DNA of 64,000 nucleotides from Pseudomonas sp. RSB 5.4 (GCF_037126175.1 NZ_CP146986.1:6179170-6243169), one strand, 5' to 3'. Shown: positions 9,050-19,000, counted from the first letter of the stretch. Numbers and translations are program-made. The notes: generated by a model from the letters alone, not told the origin.

Positions 9050-9649
9050 ATGTCCCGCGTTCTGATCATCGAAAGCAGTGCCCGCCAGCAAGACTCGGTT
9101 TCCCGTCAACTGACCCAGACCTTCATCAGCCAGTGGAAATCCGCGCACCCCAACGATCAGATCACCGTGCGTGACCTCGCCGTGAACCCCGTTCCACACT
9201 TGGACAGCAACCTGCTGGGCGGCTGGATGAAGCCCGCCGGGCAGCGCAACGCCAACGAACAATCGTCGCTGGATCGATCTAACGAATTGACCGATGAATT
9301 GCTCGCCGCCGACGTACTGGTGATGGCCGCGCCGATGTACAACTTCGCGATCCCGAGCACTCTCAAGGCATGGCTCGACCACGTGCTGCGTGCCGGCGTG
9401 ACGTTCAAGTACACCGAAACCGGCCCGCAAGGCCTGCTCAGCGGCAAGCGTGCCTATGTGCTCACCGCTCGCGGCGGCATCTATGCCGGCGGCCCGGCCG
9501 ACCATCAGGAACCGTACCTGCGTCAGGTCATGGGCTTCATCGGCATCCACGACGTGACCTTCATTCACGCCGAAGGCATGAACCTGGGCGGCGACTTCCA
9601 GGAGAAGGGCCTGAATCAGGCCAACGCCAAACTGTCCCAGGTCGCTTGA
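9050..9649 (+). CDS. azoR: FMN-dependent NADH-azoreductase / quinone reductase
   Basis: The 199-residue flavodoxin-fold enzyme matches AzoR: N-terminal MSRVLIIESSARQQDSVSR phosphate loop for FMN, the MAAPMYNFAIPSTLKAWLDH motif near 95-115, and the TARGGIY loop. It reduces azo dyes, quinones and nitro compounds with NADH as a homodimer in the cytosol. A longer open frame exists upstream, but the ATG at 9050 is right: GGAGG lies 9 nt before it and homologues start MSRVL. A strong terminator follows after about 110 nt. Confidence 0.93.
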   Translation: MSRVLIIESSARQQDSVSRQLTQTFISQWKSAHPNDQITVRDLAVNPVPHLDSNLLGGWMKPAGQRNANEQSSLDRSNELTDELLAADVLVMAAPMYNFAIPSTLKAWLDHVLRAGVTFKYTETGPQGLLSGKRAYVLTARGGIYAGGPADHQEPYLRQVMGFIGIHDVTFIHAEGMNLGGDFQEKGLNQANAKLSQVA

Positions 9650-9757
9650 CAGGTTAATCCCCAGATAATCGCCGATTGTTCTAGTGACCCGGCGCAACCC
9701 CTTCAAGGCCTTACGCGCATCGAACCTCCCTTTGCACTTGTTGCTCCTGAGTGCTGT

Positions 9758-9797
9758 AGCCCGATTGAACGCTTTAGCGAGATCGGGCTTTTTTTTT
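9758..9797 (+). terminator. Intrinsic terminator behind azoR
   Basis: AGCCCGAT ... ATCGGGCT stem with a 16-nt loop, directly followed by a run of nine T. It ends plus-strand transcripts coming from azoR. Confidence 0.88.
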
Positions 9798-9825
9798 GCC
9801 TGCAATTATCTGAGCAACGTGTAAC

Positions 9826-9920
9826 CCCTGTGGGAGCGGGCTTGCTCGCGAAGGCGGTGTGTCAATCAACTATTCGTCGACTGACACGATGCTTTCGCGA
9901 GCAAGCCCGCTCCCACAGGG
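9826..9920. repeat. REP hairpin pair (GTGGGAGCGGGCTTGCTCGCG family)
   Basis: CCCTGTGGGAGCGGGCTTGC and its reverse complement enclose about 45 nt. This is the commonest family in the window. Confidence 0.92.
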
Positions 9921-9993
9921 TTCAGTGTTGCCTGAGGTTCGCGGTCTGGCGTAAAAACCGCTATCGTCGCCGCCATTCGAAACAGAGGCGACC

Positions 9994-10860
9994 ATGGGCT
10001 ATCTACTTTTTGTCACGCTGATTCAGGCGTTTTCCTTCAGTCTGATCGGCGAATACCTCGCCGGGCACGTCGACAGCTACTTCGCGGTGCTGGTGCGTGT
10101 GGTGCTGGCCGGGCTGGTGTTCATTCCGCTGACCCGCTGGCGCTCGGTGGAACCGGCGTTCATGCGCGGCATGCTGCTGATCGGCGCGTTGCAGTTCGGC
10201 ATCACCTACGTCTGCCTGTACCTGAGCTTCCGCGTGCTGACGGTGCCGGAAGTGTTGCTGTTCACCATCCTTACACCACTGCACGTGACGTTGATCGAAG
10301 ATGCGCTGAACCGACGCTTCAACCCTTGGGCGCTGGTCGCCGCACTGGTAGCGGTGGGCGGTGCGGCGGTGATTCGTTTCGACAGCATCAACCCGGACTT
10401 CTTCATGGGTTTCCTGCTGCTGCAACTGGCCAACTTCACCTACGCCGCCGGCCAGGTGTTGTACAAACATCTGGTGGCGAAACACCCAAGCGACCTGCCG
10501 CATTACCGGCGTTTCGGCTTCTTCTACCTCGGCGCATTGGCGGTGGTATTGCCGGCATTCCTGATGTTCGGAAAGGCTAACTTCCTGCCCGAAGCGCCGC
10601 TGCAATGGGGCGTGTTGCTGTTCCTCGGACTGGTCTCGACGGCGCTGGGGATGTACTGGTGGAACAAGGGCGCGTGCATGGTCAACGGCGGCACGCTGGC
10701 GGTGATGAACAACCTGCATGTGCCGGTGGGCTTGCTGCTGAATCTGCTGATCTGGAATCAGCATGAGGAACTGGGAAGGTTGTTGCTGGGTGGCAGTGTG
10801 ATTCTGGCGGCAGTGTGGATCAGCCGGTTGGGCATCCGCAAAACTCAAGCCACCGCATGA
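9994..10860 (+). CDS. DMT-superfamily permease (EamA type)
   Basis: A 288-residue polytopic membrane protein with about ten hydrophobic helices in two repeated EamA halves (roughly 1-135 and 140-285). The motif TVPEVLLFTILTPLHV in the first half and LVSTALGMYWWNKG in the second fit the carboxylate/amine branch. Substrate (metabolite or amino-acid efflux) is unknown. GAGG precedes the ATG. It is monocistronic, flanked by REP hairpins on both sides. Confidence 0.85.
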   Translation: MGYLLFVTLIQAFSFSLIGEYLAGHVDSYFAVLVRVVLAGLVFIPLTRWRSVEPAFMRGMLLIGALQFGITYVCLYLSFRVLTVPEVLLFTILTPLHVTLIEDALNRRFNPWALVAALVAVGGAAVIRFDSINPDFFMGFLLLQLANFTYAAGQVLYKHLVAKHPSDLPHYRRFGFFYLGALAVVLPAFLMFGKANFLPEAPLQWGVLLFLGLVSTALGMYWWNKGACMVNGGTLAVMNNLHVPVGLLLNLLIWNQHEELGRLLLGGSVILAAVWISRLGIRKTQATA

Positions 10861-10863
10861 CCC

Positions 10864-10955
10864 CTGTGGGAGCGGGCTTGCTCGCGAAAGCAGTGCGTCA
10901 TTCAACGATTAAGTTGACTGACCTGACGCCTTCGCGAGCAAGCCCGCTCCCACAG
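10864..10955. repeat. REP hairpin pair
   Basis: CTGTGGGAGCGGGCTTGCTC and reverse complement, starting 3 nt behind the permease stop and ending 15 nt before the convergent MscS gene stop. Confidence 0.92.
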
Positions 10956-10970
10956 TTTTGATCTGTGGGG

Positions 10971-12269
10971 TTACAGGAGGTGTTTTTGTGGTTCTGGTAT
11001 GTGCGCTGAGCCGAGTACAGCCGGCAACAACCCGGTCCGCAAATCCCCGCCACTCGGCTGCTGATACAGGCTCAAGCCAAACTCCGGCAGCACCGCCAGC
11101 AGATAATCGAAAATATCCCCCTGAATCCGCTCGTAATCGGCCCACACCGTTGTGGTCGTGAAGCAGTAGATTTCCAGCGGAATGCCCTGCGCCGTGGTCT
11201 GCATCTGGCGGACCATGCAAGTCATGTTCGGCTGCACCTCCGGGTGGCTCTTCAAATAGGCCAGCGCATAGGCGCGGAAGGTGCCGATGTTGGTCATGCG
11301 TCGACGGTTGGCCGACATTGCCGCCACATTGCCCTGGGCTTCGTTCCACGCCTTGAGCTCGGCTTTCTTGCGGCCCATGTACGCGGTCAGCAGGTGCACC
11401 TGGGAGAGCTTTTCTTCTTCATCATCACGGATGAAGCGCACGCCGCTGGCGTCGATGAACAGGCTGCGCTTGATCCGTCGGCCGCCGGACTGCTGCATGC
11501 CGCGCCAGTTGCGGAACGATTCGGACATCAGGCGCCAGGTCGGGATCGAGACGATGGTCTTGTCGAAGTTCTGTACCTTGACCGTGTGCAAGGTGATGTC
11601 GACCACGTCGCCATCGGCGCCGACTTGCGGCATTTCGATCCAGTCGCCGACGCGCAGCATGTCGTTGCTGGTCAGTTGCACGCTGGCGACGAACGACAGC
11701 AGGGTGTCCTTGTAGACCAACAGAATCACCGCCGACATCGCACCCAGACCGGAGAGCAGCAACAGCGGCGAACGGTCGATCAGCGTGGCGACGATGATGA
11801 TCGCACCGAACACGTACAAGACCATTTTCGCCAGTTGCACATAGCCCTTGATCGAGCGGGTGCGCGCGTGTTCGGTGCGCGCGTAGATGTCCAGCAGCGC
11901 ATTGAGCAGGGCGCTGACCGACAGCAGCAGGAACAGGATGGTGAACGACAGCGCCACGTTGCCGAGAAAGGTCATCGCGGTTTTGCTCAGTTCCGGCACC
12001 AGGTGCAGGCCGAACTGGATCACCAGCGACGGCGTCATCTGCGCCAGGCGCTGAAACACTTTGTTGTGGCGAAAGTCGTTGATCCAGTGCAGGGCCGGCT
12101 GCCGGCCGAGCATGCGGCTGGCATGCAGGATCAGATAGCGCGCCACTCGTCCGAGGACCAGCGCGATCACCAAGAGCAACATCAGCGCCAGGCCGGATTG
12201 CAGGAACGGGTGCTGTTCGAGGGCACCCCAGAGGTCTTGGGCGTTGAGCCAGAGCTGTTTGAAATCCAT
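10971..12269 (-). CDS. MscS-family mechanosensitive channel (YbdG/MscM-like)
   Basis: The 432-residue inner-membrane protein has about five N-terminal helices, then the pore helix and beta domain of the MscS family (LLLSGLGAMSAVILLVYKD, then VGDWIEMPQVGADGDVVDI near residue 205). Length and the long cytoplasmic C-terminal half with SFRNWRGMQQSGGRRIKRS match the YbdG subfamily rather than short MscS. It would gate under membrane tension and release solutes on hypo-osmotic shock. It converges with the DMT permease and is divergent from the helicase gene. Confidence 0.87.
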   Translation of the reverse strand: MDFKQLWLNAQDLWGALEQHPFLQSGLALMLLLVIALVLGRVARYLILHASRMLGRQPALHWINDFRHNKVFQRLAQMTPSLVIQFGLHLVPELSKTAMTFLGNVALSFTILFLLLSVSALLNALLDIYARTEHARTRSIKGYVQLAKMVLYVFGAIIIVATLIDRSPLLLLSGLGAMSAVILLVYKDTLLSFVASVQLTSNDMLRVGDWIEMPQVGADGDVVDITLHTVKVQNFDKTIVSIPTWRLMSESFRNWRGMQQSGGRRIKRSLFIDASGVRFIRDDEEEKLSQVHLLTAYMGRKKAELKAWNEAQGNVAAMSANRRRMTNIGTFRAYALAYLKSHPEVQPNMTCMVRQMQTTAQGIPLEIYCFTTTTVWADYERIQGDIFDYLLAVLPEFGLSLYQQPSGGDLRTGLLPAVLGSAHIPEPQKHLL

Positions 12270-12460
12270 GTGAGCAACGATTCTTCTGTAGGACGCGATA
12301 GGCGATTAGAGCATTTAAGACGCTGTGTATTACCGTTGGAGACAAATCGAGCAACAAAAAAGCCACTGATTACGCCCGTTTGTATAAAGAAACTCGGCCT
12401 GAGCGCTCGAAACCGGTAACCTATGCAGCTGTTTTTTTGCATATCTTCGAGGTAGCACCC

Positions 12461-13801
12461 GTGTTTTCCCAATTCGCCCTGCACGAACGCCTGCTCAAAG
12501 CCGTGGCCGAGCTGAAATTTGTCGAGCCAACGCCTGTGCAAGCAGCGGCCATTCCGCTGGCGCTCCAGGGGCGTGACCTGCGGGTGACGGCGCAAACCGG
12601 TAGCGGCAAGACCGCCGCTTTTGTCCTGCCGATCCTCAACCGCCTGATCGGCCCGGCCAAGGTTCGCGTCAGCATCAAGACCCTGATCCTGCTGCCGACC
12701 CGCGAACTGGCCCAGCAGACCCTGAAAGAAGTTGAACGCTTCTCGCAGTTCACCTTCATCAAGTCCGGCCTGATCACCGGCGGTGAAGACTTCAAGGTGC
12801 AAGCGGCGATGCTGCGCAAGGTGCCGGACATCCTGATCGGTACCCCGGGCCGGATGATCGAGCAACTCAATGCCGGCAACCTCGACCTCAAGGAAGTCGA
12901 AGTGCTGGTGCTCGACGAAGCCGACCGCATGCTCGACATGGGTTTCGCCGAAGACGTGCAGCGTCTGGTCGACGAATGCCCAAACCGTCAGCAGACCATG
13001 CTGTTCTCCGCCACCACCGGCGGTTCCGGCCTGCGTGAAATGGTCGCCAAGGTGCTGAACAACCCTGAGCACCTGCAGCTCAACGCGGTCAGCCAACTGA
13101 ACTCGACCACCCGTCAGCAGATCATCACCGCCGACCACAACCAGCACAAAGAACAGATCGTCAACTGGCTGCTGGCCAACGAGACCTACCAGAAGGCCAT
13201 CGTCTTCACCAACACCCGTGCCATGGCCGACCGCATCTACGGTCGCCTCGTGGCTCAGGAATACAAGGCGTTCGTGCTGCACGGCGAGAAAGACCAGAAG
13301 GATCGCAAACTGGCGATCGATCGTCTGAAGCAGGGCGGTGTGAAGATCCTGGTAGCGACCGACGTCGCGGCCCGTGGTCTGGACGTTGATGGCCTGGATC
13401 TGGTGATCAACTTCGACATGCCACGCAGCGGCGACGAATACGTGCACCGCATCGGTCGTACCGGCCGCGCCGGTAACGATGGTCTGGCGATCTCGCTGAT
13501 CTGCCACGGCGACTGGAACCTGATGTCGAGCATCGAGCGCTACCTGAAGCAGAGCTTCGAGCGCCGCACCATCAAGGAAGTCAAAGGCACCTACGGCGGG
13601 CCGAAAAAGGTCAAGGCCTCGGGCAAAGCCGTCGGCGTGAAGAAGAAAAAGACCGACGCCAAGGGCGACAAGAAGAAAACCGCCGCCAAGACCCCGACCA
13701 AGCGCAAGAGCGCCAACCGTCCGAAGCCGGATTCGCTGGTGAGCAGCGACGGCATGGCCCCGCTCAAGCGTCGCAAGCCGGCTGAGCCAGCGGCTGAGTA
13801 A
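12461..13801 (+). CDS. DEAD-box ATP-dependent RNA helicase (RhlE/SrmB-like)
   Basis: 446 residues with all helicase motifs in order: Q motif (FVEPTPVQ), motif I AQTGSGKT, motif II DEAD in VLDEADRML, motif III SAT, and motif VI HRIGRTGRAG. A Lys/Ala-rich basic tail (about 395-446) probably adds nonspecific RNA binding. It likely remodels RNA in ribosome assembly or mRNA decay. The GTG at 12461 with GAGG 9-12 nt upstream fits the family start (FSQFALHERLLKAV); the open frame runs 27 codons further upstream but without a ribosome-binding site. A strong terminator follows. Confidence 0.9.
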   Translation: MFSQFALHERLLKAVAELKFVEPTPVQAAAIPLALQGRDLRVTAQTGSGKTAAFVLPILNRLIGPAKVRVSIKTLILLPTRELAQQTLKEVERFSQFTFIKSGLITGGEDFKVQAAMLRKVPDILIGTPGRMIEQLNAGNLDLKEVEVLVLDEADRMLDMGFAEDVQRLVDECPNRQQTMLFSATTGGSGLREMVAKVLNNPEHLQLNAVSQLNSTTRQQIITADHNQHKEQIVNWLLANETYQKAIVFTNTRAMADRIYGRLVAQEYKAFVLHGEKDQKDRKLAIDRLKQGGVKILVATDVAARGLDVDGLDLVINFDMPRSGDEYVHRIGRTGRAGNDGLAISLICHGDWNLMSSIERYLKQSFERRTIKEVKGTYGGPKKVKASGKAVGVKKKKTDAKGDKKKTAAKTPTKRKSANRPKPDSLVSSDGMAPLKRRKPAEPAAE

Positions 13802-13820
13802 GGCGTTTTCGCAGGCAATA

Positions 13821-13849
13821 AAAAACCCGGACAGTGTCCGGGTTTTTTT
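13821..13849. terminator. Bidirectional intrinsic terminator
   Basis: AACCCGGACA / TGTCCGGGTT stem flanked by A-run and T-run, between the helicase gene and the convergent operon ending at 13864. It can serve both strands. Confidence 0.92.
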
Positions 13850-13863
13850 ATGCGCAGGGTTTA

Positions 13864-14463
13864 TCAGTTCCCCAACTGTCCGCTGGTATCCGCGTCAAAG
13901 CGCTGTTTGGCGCGATCTGCCGCCGGTTTAAGCAGGGCGAGCAGCGCGGCTTCGCTGTACAACTGCGAGTCGCCCAGCTCTTTCGGCGTCGGCTCGATCG
14001 GGATCAGTACATCCTCACCGTCAGCGTGCAGCCAGATCGCCACGACGTGCAGCGCAGAGACAAACAGCACCCGTAGTTCAACGGTTTTGCCCTGCAATTG
14101 CGGCGCCTGTTCCGCCAGTTTCAGCGCGCCCACGGTGTCGGCGGCCCGGGTGCCGTGGTTCAGCGAAGCGAACTCGACGTGGCCACGCACCTCGGCCAGT
14201 TGCGCATCGGCAATACTCACGCCGTCGGCAAATACCAGGTAATGCCAGTCACCGATGCGTGCGTCTTTCAGACCCTTGCCCTGGCTCAGATCGTCCAGCG
14301 TCAGCGAGTAGCCGCGATAGGCTTCGCTGAGGCTGACTTTGGCCGGTGTCGCATTGGCGAACTGGCGGTTGATACCGAAGCCCTGGTTTTGCAGCGCGGC
14401 TTGCAGCACCGGACGCAAAGTCTGTACGCCGTTGGAAGGCGCCTTTGGATAAGTCAGTTGCAT
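13864..14463 (-). CDS. Unknown protein paired with a C70-type cysteine protease
   Basis: A 199-residue protein with no signal peptide, no membrane segment and no domain I recognise. The middle reads as alternating beta strands (SLTLDDLSQG, WHYLVFADGVSIAD, KTVELRVLFVSALHVVAIWLH) and the end is helical and charged. Its AGGAGGG ribosome-binding site overlaps the TAG stop of the protease gene, so the two are translated from one message and probably coupled. Being the second gene behind a papain-like protease, it could be an inhibitor, chaperone or co-effector; that is inference from position alone. Confidence 0.8.
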   Translation of the reverse strand: MQLTYPKAPSNGVQTLRPVLQAALQNQGFGINRQFANATPAKVSLSEAYRGYSLTLDDLSQGKGLKDARIGDWHYLVFADGVSIADAQLAEVRGHVEFASLNHGTRAADTVGALKLAEQAPQLQGKTVELRVLFVSALHVVAIWLHADGEDVLIPIEPTPKELGDSQLYSEAALLALLKPAADRAKQRFDADTSGQLGN

Positions 14464-14475
14464 GATGTCGCCCTC

Positions 14476-15060
14476 CTAGTTTTTCGCGGTGAAGTAAGTG
14501 TGAGTCCAGTTGCCGCCGCCGTTGTACGAACCGGGGAACGCGTTCAGCGCGCGAGTCGAGTAACCGTAGATCGAGTCGGCGACCAGCACGTAGTTGCCGT
14601 TGGTGCCGTAGATCGCCAGGAAGTGCGCGCCACCACCGTACCAGGCGCAACGCAGGCCCACCGGGCGCCCCATGTTGATCTGGTTCTGAATGGCCGACAT
14701 CTGCAGCGAACCCTGATTCATCCCGTTGTAGCTGCGGGTGGTTTGCAGGGCCGAATCCAGATAGCCGTAGACGTTGCACGGACCTGGCTGGTTGCAGCAG
14801 TTGCGATCCAGTTGGGTGCTCGCGACCCCGCACTGTGTCCAGTTCCCGGTGCCGTAGTAGTTGCCGACCGAGGCGGAAACGGCGGCCCAGCACCAGTTGG
14901 TCTGCGTCTGTTTCTGCATGGTGAAGTTGAGGTTGGCGGCGGCCAGTGCCGCAGTTTGCGCAGTGGCTTCAACCTCGACCAGTTGCGGGTCGAGCAGGTG
15001 GCCGATAAGGCACCTTGGCAGGCTCTCGCCGGTGAACGATGTTGCTTGAGTGGTTAACAT
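14476..15060 (-). CDS. Papain-like cysteine protease, AvrRpt2-like (peptidase family C70)
   Basis: The 194-residue protein carries the C70 signature QTQTNWCWAAV, giving nucleophile Cys57 with an upstream Gln for the oxyanion hole, then His146 in GGGAHFLAI and Asp162 in VADSIYG: a complete catalytic triad in family order. Several extra Cys (C78, C89, C90, C95) could stabilise the fold by disulfides. There is no Sec signal, so delivery, if any, is by another route. AvrRpt2 itself is a type III effector that cleaves host proteins after cyclophilin-dependent activation; the same role here is not established. GGAGGAC lies 8 nt before the ATG. First gene of a two-gene operon. Confidence 0.82.
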   Translation of the reverse strand: MLTTQATSFTGESLPRCLIGHLLDPQLVEVEATAQTAALAAANLNFTMQKQTQTNWCWAAVSASVGNYYGTGNWTQCGVASTQLDRNCCNQPGPCNVYGYLDSALQTTRSYNGMNQGSLQMSAIQNQINMGRPVGLRCAWYGGGAHFLAIYGTNGNYVLVADSIYGYSTRALNAFPGSYNGGGNWTHTYFTAKN

Positions 15061-15184
15061 TTTTTCAGTCCTCCATGAATGAAAACAAGCGTCCAGCTTG
15101 TGATTGTGTTGCGGTATTGCCGAGCGATCGGTGGTTAACGGTTTTCATCTGCGATGAACGGTGCCGATCTCCTTGCTCGATGTA

Positions 15185-15229
15185 ACCATAGTCTGAATAT
15201 GCGTTTGTGCAATAAAATAAATGCACAAA
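15185..15229 (-). promoter_or_regulatory. Predicted promoter and palindromic operator of the protease operon
   Basis: On the minus strand a -35 box TTGCAC (15212-15207) and a -10 box TATGGT (15190-15185) are 16 nt apart. A perfect palindrome TTTGTGCA-N10-TGCACAAA (15204-15229) covers the -35 box, as a repressor site would. The predicted leader is about 115-120 nt. The binding protein is unknown. Confidence 0.5.
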
Positions 15230-15240
15230 TGCATTTTTAA

Positions 15241-15317
15241 GAGCAAAAGATCGCAGCCTGCGGCAGCTCCTACAGGGTTCGGTGCAGGAGCTGCCGCAGG
15301 CTGCGATCTTTTGCTCT
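15241..15317. repeat. REP hairpin pair (GATCGCAGCCTGCGGCAGC family)
   Basis: GAGCAAAAGATCGCAGCCTG and its reverse complement make a nearly continuous long stem with a short loop. It lies directly behind the stop codon of the small exported protein gene (15322). The same family occurs at 62825. Confidence 0.92.
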
Positions 15318-15321
15318 TGCT

Positions 15322-15597
15322 TTAGCTCTCGGTTTTTTTCTCAGCCGAATCCAGCTCTTTCAAGCGCTGATCAATCAACTGGCATTTGTCCGGCAAATCC
15401 GCACTGGCCGTGCCCAAGTCCATTTTCTGCAACTCGGCATTGATCTCCTTGGCCTTGGTCGGGTTCTGCTCGGTGAGCTTGGCCACTTCCTTGGCCAGTT
15501 GTTCGCGTTTGGCGGTGGCCTCTTCTGGTGTGCAGGCCCAGACCGGCAGGGCGCAGGCTAGGGTGGCGGCGAGGGTGAGCTTGAGCAGGGTTTTCAT
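15322..15597 (-). CDS. Small exported helical protein of unknown function
   Basis: Starting at the ATG at 15597 the protein has 91 residues: a Sec signal peptide (MKTLLKLTLAATLACALPVWA) and a mature part of about 70 residues with two Cys (the first Cys directly at the cleavage site and DKCQL near 72). The mature part is predominantly helical and highly charged (ATAKREQLAKEVAKLTEQ), like a small periplasmic coiled coil. VWAC is not a good lipobox, so lipidation is doubtful. A longer frame upstream is rejected because GGAGG stands 9 nt before this ATG and the signal peptide starts here. Confidence 0.75.
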   Translation of the reverse strand: MKTLLKLTLAATLACALPVWACTPEEATAKREQLAKEVAKLTEQNPTKAKEINAELQKMDLGTASADLPDKCQLIDQRLKELDSAEKKTES

Positions 15598-16038
15598 GGG
15601 GGCGGGCCTCCGTTCCGGGTAAGACGGGTTAATCGGTGGAGGGTTTCGGACGGTGAAAAGTTCAGTGACAGTGTTTTTACCAGCCCATTTGAAGTGACCG
15701 AACGGTTGCGATCCCCCCTGAAAAGTAGACTTCTTGAGGAAAAGCCGCGCGCTAGAGCCGTTGCGAAAAAAGACACTGTACGACTTATTGACGTCAGAAT
15801 GATGGCAATCTACCATCGCGCCATCACATTGATATCAATCGGTGATTTCGAGGGATCGAACAAACTCTTCGCAAGCAGTTCTGCGATCGTTTCTGCCACG
15901 CTTTGGACGTTCTGACCAAAGCGCGCATTTATCCCCTTTTGCTTGTTCTCTCACCTGGCGCCGTGCTTTGCCGGGCAGGGATCGCTTTGCCTGTTGATTA
16001 CCCAGACCTCATTCGCCTGTCGCAACGAGAGCTCAAAC
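15598..16038. other. Intergenic region upstream of the CDI exoprotein
   Basis: 441 nt between the divergent small exported protein and the large exoprotein, with no credible gene, in particular no TpsB/CdiB transporter. It must hold the promoters of both genes; a tract with dyad TTGATATCAA near 15829 is visible but no convincing promoter can be fixed by eye. Base composition is less GC-rich than the flanking genes. Confidence 0.6.
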
Positions 16039-19000
16039 ATGGACGTTCGCCAATACGCCTTCCTCGCTCGTCAGCCTTCTGCTGCCGTGAAAACCCGTGA
16101 GCATTTCTGGGGCATGCCCAAGCGCGGGCTGGCGTTTCTATTGGCGAACGTCATGTTCTGGCAACCGATGTGGGCGCAGGCCGACGGCATTGTCGTGGCC
16201 AACCCGAACACCTCGCTGGATCGTGCCGGTAACGGTGTGCCGATCATCAACATCGCCACGCCCAACGGCAACGGGCTGTCGCATAACCAGTTCCATGATT
16301 ACAACGTCGGCGCGCAGGGTGTCATCCTCAACAACGGCTCGACGCAAACCTCGAATACGCAGTTGGCCGGGCACATCATCGGCAACCCGAACCTGAAAAA
16401 CAGCGGCTCGGCGCAGGCAATTCTCAACGAAGTCATCAGCGGCAACCCGAGCCAGTTGCGCGGTTACACCGAAGTGGCGGGGCAGTCAGCGCGAGTGATC
16501 GTCGCCAACCCGTATGGCATCACCTGTAATGGCTGCGGCTTCATCAACGCACCGCGCGTGACGCTGACTACCGGCAAGCCGGTGCTGGATGGCGCGGGCC
16601 GGCTGGATCGTTTTCAGGTTGATCAAGGCGCTGTAGCGATCGAAGGCGCCGGCCTCAACGCCAACAACGTCGACCGTTTCGAAATCATCACCCGCAGCGC
16701 GAAGATCAACGCTGAACTCCAGGCGCAGAATCTGACGATTGTTGCCGGGCGCAACGACGTCAATGCGCAGACCTTGAACGCCACGGCCCGTGCCGATGAC
16801 GGCAGCACCAAACCGCAACTGGCGATTGACTCCTCGGCACTCGGCGGGATGTATGCCGGGGCGATCAAACTGGTTGGCACCGAGGCCGGGGTCGGCGTGA
16901 AGCTCGACGGCAAACTGATCGCCAGCGGTGGCGATATTCAGCTTGATGCCAATGGTCAATTGAGCCTGGCCGATACTTCGGCGACCGGCGCGGTCAACGT
17001 CAAGGCGGCCAGTCTCGATGCGCGTGGGCCGGTGTATGCCGGCACGGCATTGAACGTGCAGACCCAAGGCAATCTGACCAACCACCAGACCCTCGCCGCC
17101 CGTGACAGCATCGCCCTCAGTGCCGGTGGTCAGTTGACCAACGCCGGCGTCATTGAGGCCGGGGTCAACGCCGACGGCAGCCGCAACGCCAACGGTGATC
17201 TGAGCCTGAATGCGCAGAACCTCGACAACAGCGGCAAGAGCCTGGTAGCCAGTCGCAATCTGACAGTCAACACCGCGCAAACCCTGAACAACCAGAGCGG
17301 CACACTCAGTGGGCAAACCACAGCGATCACCGCGGGGACACTGGACAACCGCAACGGTGGTCGCGTGCAGAGCAGCGCTACGCTGAACCTCAATGCCGCT
17401 CAAGTGCTGAACAACAAAGGCGTGATCAACAGCCAGGCCAGACTGACCGGCAATATCGGCCAACTGATCAACCGCAATGGTGAACTTGCCGGCCAGACCG
17501 ACGCGGTACTGACGGTCACTTCGCTGGATAACGTTGCCGGCGTGATGACCGCCGGGCAGTTGCTCGACATCACCGCCCTCAGTGCGATCAACAACAGCAA
17601 CGGCGGCCGGATCGGCGCCAAACAATCGCTGACCCTGCGCGCGCAACAACTCGACAACAGTCAGCAAGGCCAGTTGATCAGTGAAGGCACACTGACCACG
17701 CGCATCAGTGATCGCCTGGACAATCAGAACAAAGGCCTGATCCAGGCCAACGCTGCCACGGACGTACAGGCCACGCGCCTGGATAACCGCGCCGGCAAGA
17801 TTTCCAGCCTCAACACCCTGACGCTCACCAGCGCCAATACGGACAACCGCGGCGGCACGATTCGCGCTGATCAGGCGGCGAAACTGCTGATCAGTGAACT
17901 GGACAACCGCGACAAGGGCCGCGTTGAAAGCAAGGCAACACTGACGTTCGAAGGCAACACGCTGGACAACCGCAATGGTGGCTTGCTCACTTCGACCGGC
18001 CTGCTGGGCCTCAAGGCCAAAAATGTCACCAACGATGGTGGGCGGATTTCCGGCAAGGGCGATATCGACGCCAGTATCGACAGCCTGAACCAGCAGGGCG
18101 GTGAATTGGTCGCCGAAGGCAACCTGTTGCTGACTGGCAAGACGCTGCAGAACCATCAGGACGGTCTCGTCGGGTCGCTCAAGACCCTGACGGTCAACGT
18201 CGACCAGATCGACAACCGCGGTGGCTCGCTCTCCAGCCAGCAGGACCTGCACATCAACGGTTCGCGCCTGGACAACAGCGAGGGCGGCAAGGTGTTGTCC
18301 GACACCACGCTGGAGGCGAAAGTCGCGCAGATCATCAACGCCAGCAACGGCCTGATTTTCAGCAAGGGCGCGAGCACCCTGAGCGGTACCGGGTTGAGTA
18401 ACGTCGCTGGGCGGATCGTCAGTCAGAACAGTCTGGGGCTGACCTTCGACGGCGCGATGGATAACCAGCAAGGCCTGATCAGCAGTGAAGGGCAAATGAT
18501 CCTCACCGCCGGCAGCCTCGACAATCGCTTGGGCAAACTGTCGAGCCTTGAAGCAATGGCGCTGACCGCCACCGGCGCGGTACTGAGCCAGGGCGGCCTG
18601 ATCGTCTCGCAGAAAGGCCTGACCTTCAAAAGTGGCAGCCTGGATAACAGCGACAACGGCATCATCAGCGCCAAGGCTGATTCGACCCTGACTACCGGCG
18701 AGTTGAAGAACCGTCAGAGCGGCAGTATCGCCACCGATGGCACGCTGTTGTTGACCGCCGGGCACCTGGACAACTCCGGGGGCACCATCGGTAGCCAGCA
18801 GAAACTTCAGGCTTCGCTGACTTCGCTGGAACAGGACGGCGGCGAGTTGTTCAGCAACAGCGACCTGACCCTGGACATGAACAACGGTTTGCTCAACAAC
18901 CAGCGCGGCAATATTCATACGCCGGGCCAGTTGCTGCTGAAAAACCTCAAGGACGTCGACAACAGCGCCGGTGAAATTTCCGCTGCCAAGGCCTGGAGCC

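Larger units (their letters stand above)
9650..9993. other. Intergenic region azoR to DMT permease
   Basis: 344 nt without a gene. It contains about 108 nt of unassigned sequence directly behind azoR, a strong intrinsic terminator (9758-9797), a REP hairpin (9826-9920) and the short upstream region of the permease gene. A small RNA ending at the terminator is possible but nothing specific supports it. Confidence 0.6.

Noticed and set aside
9650..9797. Small RNA ending at the azoR terminator
   Set aside because: The terminator is good, but no separate promoter can be seen in the 108 nt before it; it is more simply the 3' end of azoR.
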